Of a stretch of 6,947 nucleotides of DNA, positions 1 to 5,452 are shown one piece after another. Position 1 is the first letter of the stretch. Every line of letters starts with the position of its first letter. Source of the stretch: UPXZ01 sp035402725 (GTDB taxonomy: Bacteria; Bacteroidota; Bacteroidia; Bacteroidales; Paludibacteraceae); contig DAONDU010000136.1 in assembly GCA_035402725.1 (NCBI GenBank), positions 1 through 6,947 on the forward strand. Reading direction: 5' to 3'. Made by a program: the position numbers and the translations under genes. The notes beneath the pieces were generated by a model. It ran no database searches, was not told the origin of the DNA, and worked only from the letters and a program-made list of their open reading frames with translations.

Positions 1-2
1 AA

Positions 3-332
3 CTTTGCGAAAATATTTCACTGGTCAACAAAGCTCATATTGTTTTACAGGGAAATGTAGCCGAAATTCGTGCCTCGCATTCAACACGAACTCTCATGGT
101 TCGTTCTGCGGCACCGGTTAGCTCCGATAGCTGTGAGATTATTTCACAAAATAAAGTGAATGGCGTTTTCGAGACGTCAATACGGAAGATTAAGGAAATG
201 TCAAATAATGATTTTCTGACTGAACTGATGAAACAAACCGAAATACATTCGTTTGAAGAATTGCTCCCCACTATGAACGATATTTTTATCAGTACAGTTA
301 AGAATTCAGAAAATATAAATAATCGGCTATGA
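3..332 (+). CDS. ABC transporter ATP-binding protein, C-terminal part (5' end outside window)
   Basis: The reading frame is open from base 3 and ends at TGA 330-332, giving the last 109 residues of a protein that begins before the window. The visible part starts LCENISLVNKAHIVLQGNVA, which is the stretch after the H-loop of NatA-type ABC ATPases where the 'drug or sodium export' group continues into a DUF4162-like C-terminal domain. The ending EELLPTMNDIFISTVKN fits that domain. The Walker A, signature and Walker B motifs would lie upstream and cannot be checked. The stop overlaps the next start as ATGA (329-332), so the ATPase and the downstream permease are almost certainly translationally coupled partners of one inner-membrane transporter. 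By family the pair would be an exporter; the substrate is unknown. An ATG at 96-98 is internal and not the true start. Confidence 0.85.
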   Translation, partial: LCENISLVNKAHIVLQGNVAEIRASHSTRTLMVRSAAPVSSDSCEIISQNKVNGVFETSIRKIKEMSNNDFLTELMKQTEIHSFEELLPTMNDIFISTVKNSENINNRL

Positions 333-1660
333 GTAAAATAGGAATTATAATCAGGAGGGAATATTCCTCCCGTGTAATGAAAAAGTCCTTTTTATTACTG
401 ACTTTTCTTACGCCACTGTTGTTTGTGGCTATGATAATGATCCCCCTCTGGTTATCGTCTATCGAAGATGATACGATAAAAAATATCATTGTTATTGACA
501 AAACAGGCATCTATCACGATGCGCTAAAAAGTAACGAAACCTGTACATTTTTGTTTTCGGATGCCCCGTTGGATAATTACAAACGGAAAGATAATAAGGA
601 AAGTGAAATGACTGCCGTGCTCTATATTACCGCCGATCTGAACAAGCAACCCGATGCCGTGAAAATTTACTCCGAGAAGCAGGTGAATGTCGAGTTAAAA
701 TCTTACATTTCCGGACTGCTGGAAGATTATATTCAGAAACAAAATCTGAATGCCTACAACATCCCCAACCTGAAAGAACTTGTCGAAAAATCAAAAACGA
801 AATTGGATGTTAAGACAATAAAATGGGATGCCGAAGGTAAGGAAAAGGAGGCTTCTGCCGAACTTGCTTTAATTATCGGGATGATATCGGCATTTCTGAT
901 TTATATTTTTATCATGTCCTACGGTTCGCAGGTGATGAGCGGTGTCCTTCAGGAAAAGACAAGCCGGATTGTGGAAGTAATCATTTCGTCAGTAAAACCG
1001 TTCGAACTGATGATGGGAAAAATTATCGGAATTGCGCTGGTTGGGCTTACCCAATTCTTTCTCTGGATAGCTCTTACCCTCATTATTAGTGCAGGAGTGA
1101 GCGCGTTTATGGGCGGAAGTTTCAATCCTGAGGCATTACAAACAGCTCAGCAGATTAATATGCCCGGAATGCAGACAAATGTTCAGCAAACTGAAACTCA
1201 GGCTATGATCGCTGAAATATATACAAGCCTGAATGGTTTTGATTTTTTCAAAACGCTGGTGTTGTTCATTATTTACTTCCTCGGAGGATATCTGCTTTAC
1301 GCTTCTCTTTTTGCAGCCATTGGTTCTGCTGTTGACAACGAAACCGATACACAGCAGTTCTCCATGCCGCTGACAATCCCCATTCTGTTTGCCATTTATG
1401 CAGCCATCTACAGTGCTCAAAATCCCGATGGTCCGCTGGCATTCTGGTGTTCATTGATACCATTCACTTCACCCATTGTGATGATGGTTCGTCTGCCTTT
1501 CGATGTACCCGGCTGGGAAATAGTCTTGTCTGTTTTTATCCTGATACTATCTTTTATAGGTACTACCTGGATGGCCGGAAAAATTTATCGTACGGGAATA
1601 CTGATGTATGGCAAGAAGGTAAGCTGGAAAGAACTCTGGAAATGGCTGACGTATAAATAA
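329..1660 (+). CDS. ABC-2 type transporter permease, NatB-like
   Basis: This 443-residue inner-membrane protein is the permease partner of the ATPase just upstream, whose stop codon overlaps its ATG. One hydrophobic segment lies near the N terminus (about residues 21-43). It is followed by a soluble, presumably extracytoplasmic, domain of about 135 residues. A cluster of further membrane segments then lies at about 180-205, 232-260, 308-335, 346-365, 371-388 and 397-418. The cytoplasmic stretch with EKTSRIVEVIISSV and GKIIGIALVGLTQ (209-242) is the hallmark of the NatB/COG1668 group of ABC-2 permeases. The length is normal for that group and the gene looks intact. The start is fixed by the ATGA overlap. 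NatAB of Bacillus exports sodium, but the family also includes drug and uncharacterised exporters, so the substrate is left open. Transcription probably ends at the hairpin right after the stop codon. Confidence 0.88.
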   Translation: MSKIGIIIRREYSSRVMKKSFLLLTFLTPLLFVAMIMIPLWLSSIEDDTIKNIIVIDKTGIYHDALKSNETCTFLFSDAPLDNYKRKDNKESEMTAVLYITADLNKQPDAVKIYSEKQVNVELKSYISGLLEDYIQKQNLNAYNIPNLKELVEKSKTKLDVKTIKWDAEGKEKEASAELALIIGMISAFLIYIFIMSYGSQVMSGVLQEKTSRIVEVIISSVKPFELMMGKIIGIALVGLTQFFLWIALTLIISAGVSAFMGGSFNPEALQTAQQINMPGMQTNVQQTETQAMIAEIYTSLNGFDFFKTLVLFIIYFLGGYLLYASLFAAIGSAVDNETDTQQFSMPLTIPILFAIYAAIYSAQNPDGPLAFWCSLIPFTSPIVMMVRLPFDVPGWEIVLSVFILILSFIGTTWMAGKIYRTGILMYGKKVSWKELWKWLTYK

Positions 1661-1662
1661 AA

Positions 1663-1693
1663 AAAATCAGAACCTGTTAAAGGTTCTGATTTT
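1663..1693. terminator. Bidirectional terminator between the ABC permease gene and rpmH
   Basis: A perfect 13-bp inverted repeat (1663-1675 with 1681-1693) encloses a 5-base loop, GTTAA. On the minus strand the stem is continued by an uninterrupted run of eight T (complement of 1659-1666), so it should work best as the rpmH terminator. On the plus strand only four T follow, most of them within the stem, but the hairpin lies just two bases after the permease stop codon and can serve that gene too. The two genes converge on it. Confidence 0.85.
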
Positions 1694-1726
1694 AATATGT
1701 TTTGTAGAGAATGTGATGAAAAAGGT

Positions 1727-1885
1727 TTAGAATTTATGACGACCTTCATCAGCAACAGTAAGTTTGGCTCTACCTTTTGCACGACGAGCGGCTAATACCC
1801 TGCGTCCGTTTGCAGAGGCCATTCTTTCGCGGAAACCATGTTTGTTTCTTCTTTTTCTTTGTGAAGGTTGAAAAGTCCTTTTCAT
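1727..1885 (-). CDS. rpmH: 50S ribosomal protein L34
   Basis: This 52-residue, strongly basic protein starts MKRTFQPSQRKRRNKHGF and continues RERMASANGRRVLAARRAKG, the nearly invariant L34 core, ending LTVADEGRHKF. L34 is a late-assembling component of the large ribosomal subunit that packs against 23S rRNA. The usual length is 44-53 residues, so the gene is complete. The ATG is fixed by the family N terminus MKRTFQPS. It has its own promoter about 50 bases upstream and a strong hairpin terminator about 34 bases after the stop. Its neighbours are an ABC permease gene (convergent) and fabG (upstream, same strand); the dnaA/rnpA neighbourhood seen in many other bacteria is absent from the visible flanks. 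Confidence 0.97.
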   Translation of the reverse strand: MKRTFQPSQRKRRNKHGFRERMASANGRRVLAARRAKGRAKLTVADEGRHKF

Positions 1886-1933
1886 TGCTATTCGTATTTA
1901 ATTTTATTATTTTCGTTTCTTAAATTCGGACTG

Positions 1934-1964
1934 CAAAAATAGTGATTTTCTTTGAATTTACAAA
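1934..1964 (-). promoter_or_regulatory. rpmH promoter (Bacteroidota type)
   Basis: On the minus strand, TTTG (complement of 1961-1964) is followed after 19 bases by TATTTTTG (complement of 1934-1941). This matches the minus-33 TTTG and minus-7 TAnnTTTG consensus of the primary sigma factor in Bacteroidota. Transcription would begin near 1929, giving an rpmH leader of about 44 bases with no Shine-Dalgarno sequence. The exact start is inferred. Confidence 0.75.
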
Positions 1965-1966
1965 AG

Positions 1967-1989
1967 AAACTGTAATTAAATTTCAGTTT
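1967..1989 (-). terminator. Possible weak terminator of fabG
   Basis: A 6-bp inverted repeat (AAACTG 1967-1972 and CAGTTT 1984-1989) with an 11-base AT-rich loop lies 43-65 bases after the fabG stop. On the minus strand it is followed by TTCTTTTG. The stem is short and AT-rich and it touches the minus-33 box of rpmH, so it is only a candidate; read-through from fabG into rpmH is equally possible. Confidence 0.25.
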
Positions 1990-2031
1990 AATTTCATGCA
2001 ATCTGATTTATAAACAGAAAAACCACGCTGA

Positions 2032-2778
2032 TCAGGTGTTCATGCCCCCACATACGTTGATTACCTGGCCGCTTACATAGCTCGACAAGTCACTGGCAAG
2101 AAAAAGTGCAACATTTGCAACTTCGTCGGGGGTACCACCGCGGCGCAATGGAATGGTTTCAGCCCATTTAGCCCGTTGTTCATCATTCAGGGCATGTGTC
2201 ATTTCAGTTTCGATAAAGCCCGGTGCAATAGCATTGGCACGGATACCTCTGGTGCCAAGTTCTTTGGCAATAGATTTTGCCAGACCGATAAGTCCTGCTT
2301 TGGATGCAGAGTAGTTTGTTTGTCCGGCATTACCCGAGACTCCTACGACTGAGCTCATATTAATAATGCTTCCTGATTTTTGTTTCATCATTATGGGTGT
2401 ACATGCATGAATAAAATTGAATGCAGATTTCAGGTTGACATTAATAACAGCATCCCACTGTTGTTCGCTCATGCGCATCATTAAACCATCTTTGGTTATT
2501 CCGGCATTGTTTACCAGGATATCAATGCGTCCGAAATCTTTCAGAATTTCTTCTACGACTTTATGTGTATCATCGTAAGATGCTGCGTTTGAAGCATATC
2601 CTTTTGCTTTTACACCGAATGCTTCAATTTCTTTCTGAGTGGTCAGACCATTTTCATCGATAACCAAATCGGTAAATGCGACATCTGCTCCCTCGGAGGC
2701 AAACTTTAATGCAATCGACTTGCCAATACCGCGTGCTGCTCCGGTTACTATGGCTACTTTCCCTTCTAATAACTTCAT
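2032..2778 (-). CDS. fabG: 3-oxoacyl-[acyl-carrier-protein] reductase
   Basis: This 248-residue classical short-chain dehydrogenase/reductase reduces 3-oxoacyl-ACP to 3-hydroxyacyl-ACP with NADPH in the elongation cycle of type II fatty acid synthesis, in the cytosol. The nucleotide-binding motif TGAARGIG is at residues 12-19 and NNAG at 90-93. The catalytic set is N115, S143, Y156 and K160 (YSASK at 156-160), with Ser and Tyr 13 apart as in E. coli FabG. PGFIETEMT (186-194) and the C-terminal VSGQVINVCGGMNT are typical FabG features that separate it from general SDR enzymes. Length and ends are normal, so the gene is intact. It stands alone, away from acpP, fabD or fabF, with its own minus-7 box 34 bases before the ATG. 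Assignment to FabG is strong; a specialised SDR role cannot be fully excluded without the other fab genes in view. Confidence 0.93.
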   Translation of the reverse strand: MKLLEGKVAIVTGAARGIGKSIALKFASEGADVAFTDLVIDENGLTTQKEIEAFGVKAKGYASNAASYDDTHKVVEEILKDFGRIDILVNNAGITKDGLMMRMSEQQWDAVINVNLKSAFNFIHACTPIMMKQKSGSIINMSSVVGVSGNAGQTNYSASKAGLIGLAKSIAKELGTRGIRANAIAPGFIETEMTHALNDEQRAKWAETIPLRRGGTPDEVANVALFLASDLSSYVSGQVINVCGGMNT

Positions 2779-2811
2779 GTTTTAATTATTTTAGGTGTTA
2801 ATTATAGATTG

Positions 2812-2819
2812 CAAAGATA
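2812..2819 (-). promoter_or_regulatory. fabG promoter minus-7 box
   Basis: TATCTTTG on the minus strand is an exact match to TAnnTTTG and is followed by CA. It ends 34 bases before the fabG ATG, predicting a leader of about 29 bases. No good TTTG is found 19-21 bases further upstream (the position reads CCGT), so the minus-33 half is weak or differently placed. Confidence 0.6.
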
Positions 2820-2866
2820 CGCTTTTTTTTGATAATGTACGGAATTAAATAATTCACAAATAAATG

Positions 2867-2894
2867 AAGGGAATAAACCTGAGTTTATTCCCTT
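2867..2894 (-). terminator. Hairpin terminator after the lipoprotein gene
   Basis: A perfect 12-bp inverted repeat, AAGGGAATAAAC (2867-2878) with GTTTATTCCCTT (2883-2894), has a 4-base loop. It lies about 35 bases after the lipoprotein stop codon and before the fabG promoter. The downstream minus-strand sequence, CATTTATTTG, is T-rich but not a clean T run, so termination may be partial. Confidence 0.6.
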
Positions 2895-2928
2895 GTAAAT
2901 TAGAACATTAGTCCTGTTAAGCGGATTT

Positions 2929-4023
2929 TTAACGTTTTCCTCTATGGATATTAAGACTGTATTTATCTGTTTGAGATGTCGCGTTTTTGTAGTTTTTAAT
3001 CTTTTGTATGCGTGATTTAACACCCAGTGATGTGTTTTCTTTGTTTACCAAACCAAGACTGCCATCGTAATTTCCCGTAATGGTGTTGCCTAGTTCATCA
3101 ATGAACGTGTAATTGAGTTTATAATTTGAGCCTGTACCTTTTATCACCGTCATTGAACCACCTGTAATTGCGAATGCATCGGCTGTGTAGTACCAGGTGC
3201 CCAGATCTTCTGTTCCATTGTTGAAGCCATCTATTACAGTCTGATTTTGAACTGTATTGATTTTTACGGGATATGTTCCGTTAGGCAATGATGTGGTGTA
3301 TGATGTGGGAGTATAAACTTCAATTCTCATCAGGTCGCCGCTACCGCTCATATTTGTCATGTTAATATTCTGATCAGCAAGCCAGATGGTGTAAATATTC
3401 AAGCCTACATTATCTATATCGCCCCAGTACCAGAGTTGCCCTTTTGTAAGAGTTTCAGGATAGGGAGTTACAAGGTCGGTAGTTGGAATATTTCCGCTGT
3501 ATGAGAACTCATAAAATTCATTATCACTGGTAGTAACCTGTCCGCTGATGCTGTAATTACCCATTTTATTGACAATGATACTACCGCTTGACAAAAACAG
3601 GTAATCTGTAATTGAGCCATTTTTTACGATTGCAAAATAACTTCCGGTTGGAACTTCTTCATTATTGTTGTTCAAACCCATTTTTCCTCTCTGGAAGCTG
3701 TATTCGATACTTTCGTTCGAATTTTCGTTGTTCACGTTATACGTACCGGCAGGTATGCTGGTGGCATTGGAATTCGTATTCAAGTCAAGAAACAGAAATG
3801 TTCCATTGCCGGTGATGTATCCCTCGGCGTCAGTCCCTAAATTCTCATCAAAAAAATAGGCTTCTATGGCATTGACATTGTTGCGGTAAATATTCCCCAG
3901 ATAATTAGCTTTAGCCAGGGTAAAGTTGATTTTGTTGTTTTCTACCTCGGGTTTTTTTTCGCAAGCTGAGAATGCTGCAACAACACTCAATAATATTACT
4001 GATATTTTTATAAACTGTTTCAT
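2929..4023 (-). CDS. Exported lipoprotein with two tandem related domains, function unknown
   Basis: I do not recognise a named family. The 364-residue product begins with a lipoprotein signal peptide: a KQFIK basic start, a hydrophobic core and the lipobox FSAC with lipidated Cys21, followed by EKKPEVE. It should be anchored to an envelope membrane. The mature part contains two related units of about 125-140 residues, at about 41-178 and 199-321. Matching landmarks include YLGNI/YWGDI, FFDEN/LADQN, TSIPAGTYNV/TSLPNGTYPV, GSIIVNKMGNY/GSMTVIKGTGSNY and a closing SGN/TGN. This pattern suggests a duplicated beta-sandwich. The C-terminal 40 residues are basic and rich in Lys/Asn (KSRIQKIKNYKN). 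It has no SusC/D or enzyme neighbours that would suggest a glycan role. The ATG is fixed by the signal peptide. The leader shares a 13-base element with the exported-protein gene at 5453-6322. Confidence 0.75.
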   Translation of the reverse strand: MKQFIKISVILLSVVAAFSACEKKPEVENNKINFTLAKANYLGNIYRNNVNAIEAYFFDENLGTDAEGYITGNGTFLFLDLNTNSNATSIPAGTYNVNNENSNESIEYSFQRGKMGLNNNNEEVPTGSYFAIVKNGSITDYLFLSSGSIIVNKMGNYSISGQVTTSDNEFYEFSYSGNIPTTDLVTPYPETLTKGQLWYWGDIDNVGLNIYTIWLADQNINMTNMSGSGDLMRIEVYTPTSYTTSLPNGTYPVKINTVQNQTVIDGFNNGTEDLGTWYYTADAFAITGGSMTVIKGTGSNYKLNYTFIDELGNTITGNYDGSLGLVNKENTSLGVKSRIQKIKNYKNATSQTDKYSLNIHRGKR

Positions 4024-4033
4024 GGTTGAATGT

Positions 4034-4046
4034 TTTAATGGTTTAT
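4034..4046 (-). promoter_or_regulatory. Shared leader element ATAAACCATTAAA before the lipoprotein gene
   Basis: On the minus strand ATAAACCATTAAA lies exactly 10 bases before the ATG of the lipoprotein gene. The same 13 bases occur at the same distance before the other exported-protein gene (6333-6345). It lies too close to the ATG to be an ordinary promoter box and is probably within the mRNA leader. Its role (translation initiation, stability or regulator binding) is inferred, not shown. Confidence 0.4.
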
Positions 4047-4120
4047 ATCACTTTTTTATTTTCTGAGATTAAATCAAAAATTGTGCCTGCTTTTGAAAAA
4101 AGCATTTCTCAGGACTAATA

Positions 4121-4150
4121 AAAATAAAAAAACCCCGAATATTCGGGGTT
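4121..4150 (-). terminator. Intrinsic terminator of rpmE2
   Basis: The 20-base palindrome at 4131-4150 (AACCCCGA stem, ATAT loop) is GC-rich and is followed on the minus strand by a run of seven T, then A and TTTTT. It starts about 31 bases after the rpmE2 stop. This is a textbook rho-independent terminator and the strongest in the window. Confidence 0.92.
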
Positions 4151-4180
4151 AAATTATTGATTATCAGCAAAAAGAAAAAT

Positions 4181-4438
4181 TTATTTTTTTTCCCCGCGAT
4201 TGCCGTAACGACTCATGAATTTATCAACACGTCCTGCAGTATCAACCAGTTTCGATTTACCTGTATAGAAAGGATGTGATGAACTTGAGATTTCTAACTT
4301 TACCAATGGATAGGTTACTCCGTCAATATCAACAGTTTCTTTTGTGTTTACTGTTGAACGGGAAATAAATGTTTCGCCGTTGGACATGTCTCTGAATGCT
4401 ACAGGGCGATAATTTTCTGGATGAATTCCGCTTTTCAT
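4181..4438 (-). CDS. rpmE2: 50S ribosomal protein L31 type B
   Basis: This 85-residue protein of the large ribosomal subunit starts MKSGIHPENYRPVAFRDMS and contains ISRSTVNTKETV, GVTYPLVKLEISSSSHPFYTG and the characteristic KLVDTAGRVDKFMSRYG. It has no cysteine, so it is the zinc-independent type B (C-minus) form and not the zinc-ribbon type A. Length is typical and the gene is complete. It is monocistronic: a consensus promoter lies 41 bases upstream of the ATG and a strong terminator follows the stop. A palindrome touches the minus-33 box. In many other bacteria the type-B gene is induced by zinc starvation through Zur, while in Bacteroidota this form is usually the standard L31. Confidence 0.96.
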   Translation of the reverse strand: MKSGIHPENYRPVAFRDMSNGETFISRSTVNTKETVDIDGVTYPLVKLEISSSSHPFYTGKSKLVDTAGRVDKFMSRYGNRGEKK

Positions 4439-4478
4439 ATCTTAATTTTTTTATTTTATTTCTTTTGATTTTGGCTTG

Positions 4479-4509
4479 CAAAATTACAAATAATAATCAA
4501 AGTATCAAA
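4479..4509 (-). promoter_or_regulatory. rpmE2 promoter (Bacteroidota type)
   Basis: On the minus strand TTTG (complement of 4506-4509) is separated by 19 bases from TAATTTTG (complement of 4479-4486), which is followed by CA. Both boxes match consensus and the spacing is the same as in the rpmH promoter. The transcript should start near 4474, giving a leader of about 36 bases that is A-rich and has no Shine-Dalgarno sequence. Confidence 0.78.
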
Positions 4510-4527
4510 TTATTTCCGGAAATATTT
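4508..4527. promoter_or_regulatory. Palindrome at the rpmE2 promoter, possible operator
   Basis: TATTTCCGGAAATA (4511-4524) is a perfect 14-base palindrome. The symmetry extends to 4508-4527 with a single mismatched pair. It overlaps the edge of the minus-33 box, and its centre lies about 43 bases before the inferred transcription start. The position suits a regulator site, but no regulator is identified. Confidence 0.3.
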
Positions 4528-4611
4528 ATTCAAAAATCATTAAGAAACAACCCCGAAGTGATGCTTTGTGCTGTTAAGTAATTGTATTTCAGTCGAATAT
4601 AGCAGTTTTTA

Positions 4612-5394
4612 TCAGTCGATATATATGTCTTCCTTATAATTTACTGTAACTAGGAATAATCCTTTAGCCGGAACCGAACTGCCTGCATCACAGCGATTTT
4701 TTGCTTCAATGATTTTTCTGAAGTCTTCGATGGTCATTTTTCCTCTTCCCTCTTCTAACAGTGTACCTACAATTGCACGTACCATATTTCGTAAAAAACG
4801 GTCTGCTTCGATAGTAAAAATCCATTCGTCACTTCTTTGCTCCCAATGAGCATGCTTAATCTTGCAGTTGTTGGTTTTTGTATCGGTGTGAAGTTTGCTG
4901 AAACTGGTAAAATCTGTATAATCAAAAAGTGTTTTTGCTGCTACATTCATCCTGTCAAAATCTAAAGGATGATAAATCCGCATGGCAAATTCATGGCGAA
5001 ACACGTCCTTATGAAGCAGAATATGATACTCGTATCGCCGTGAAATGGCATCGAAACGGGCATGGACATCAGGTTTCACTTCCCGGATATTCCTGACTGA
5101 TATATCGGAGGGTAAAAAACTGTTCAATTTACTAACCAGATCCATTTCGACTGGAAAATCTCCTTCGAAATCGAAATGTGCCACCATCGGACGTGCATGT
5201 ACACCGGCATCGGTTCTGCCAGCTGCAACCAGTTCAATTTCGGTTCGCAGTATGGTGCATAAAGCATTGGTCAGTACGTGTTGTACCGATAATCCGTTAG
5301 GCTGTATCTGCCATCCGCAGTAACCGCTTCCGTTGTAGTCGAACCAGATAAAATATCTTCTTTTCACACTGCAAAGATAATGTTTTGCTTGCAT
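4612..5394 (-). CDS. truA: tRNA pseudouridine(38-40) synthase TruA
   Basis: TruA converts uridines 38-40 in the anticodon arm of tRNAs to pseudouridine; it acts as a cytosolic homodimer. The frame gives 260 residues from the ATG at 5392-5394. Family marks are FDYNGSGYCGWQIQPNG, AAGRTDAGVHA with the catalytic Asp (D62 counted from that ATG), DFTSFSK and the C-terminal DRFLRNMVRAIVGTLLEEGRG. The gene is intact. The start is doubtful. The ATG reading adds MQAKHYLCS before the family's usual N terminus, and a perfect promoter minus-7 box lies inside it (5372-5379). A GTG at 5365-5367 would give a protein starting MKRRYFIWFDYNG (251 residues) and would sit at the predicted transcription start. I give the longest reading here but favour the GTG. 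The upstream exported-protein gene ends in a terminator directly before it, so truA is probably transcribed alone. Confidence 0.93.
   Translation of the reverse strand: MQAKHYLCSVKRRYFIWFDYNGSGYCGWQIQPNGLSVQHVLTNALCTILRTEIELVAAGRTDAGVHARPMVAHFDFEGDFPVEMDLVSKLNSFLPSDISVRNIREVKPDVHARFDAISRRYEYHILLHKDVFRHEFAMRIYHPLDFDRMNVAAKTLFDYTDFTSFSKLHTDTKTNNCKIKHAHWEQRSDEWIFTIEADRFLRNMVRAIVGTLLEEGRGKMTIEDFRKIIEAKNRCDAGSSVPAKGLFLVTVNYKEDIYID
5372..5379 (-). promoter_or_regulatory. Probable truA promoter minus-7 box
   Basis: TATCTTTG on the minus strand, followed by CA, matches TAnnTTTG and is identical to the fabG box. At the minus-33 distance (19 bases) the sequence is TTTT, part of the T run of the upstream terminator. 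The box falls inside the ATG-started truA frame and ends 5 bases before the GTG at 5365-5367. Confidence 0.5.
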
Positions 5395-5397
5395 ACT

Positions 5398-5429
5398 AAA
5401 AAAGCATTGACTTTTTCGCCAATGCTTTT
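5398..5429 (-). terminator. Intrinsic terminator after the DUF5683-like gene
   Basis: AAAAGCATTG (5400-5409) pairs with CAATGCTTTT (5420-5429) around a 10-base loop. On the minus strand the stem runs into six T (complement of 5398-5403). It begins 24 bases after the stop codon of the gene at 5453-6322 and ends 4 bases before the upstream ATG candidate of truA. Confidence 0.82.
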
Positions 5430-5452
5430 CAAATCAGTTTTAAATAATCCGG

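Noticed and set aside
1136..1463. Minus-strand frames opposite the ABC permease gene
   Set aside because: They are shadows of the permease reading frame, with low-complexity products and no start signals.
1585..1782. 65-codon minus-strand open frame across the permease end, terminator and rpmH end
   Set aside because: It spans a strong terminator and overlaps the 3' end of the clearly real rpmH in another frame; the product resembles nothing and has no promoter.
2802..3023. 73-codon minus-strand open frame over the 3' end of the lipoprotein gene
   Set aside because: It overlaps the lipoprotein coding sequence in another frame, crosses the hairpin terminator and runs into the fabG promoter; no sign of coding.
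4075..4082. AATTTTTG on the minus strand as minus-7 box for the lipoprotein gene
   Set aside because: The first base differs from TAnnTTTG and there is no TTTG at 19-21 bases upstream, so I do not call a promoter here.
4088..4104. Small hairpin TGCTTTT-GAA-AAAAGCA between rpmE2 and the lipoprotein gene
   Set aside because: The stem is short and mostly A-T and no T run follows; rpmE2 already has a strong terminator. It may merely mark the upstream region of the lipoprotein gene.
4396..4581. 61-codon plus-strand open frame opposite the rpmE2 start
   Set aside because: It lies antisense to rpmE2 and its promoter in AT-rich DNA; its hydrophobic product is what T-rich sequence gives by chance.
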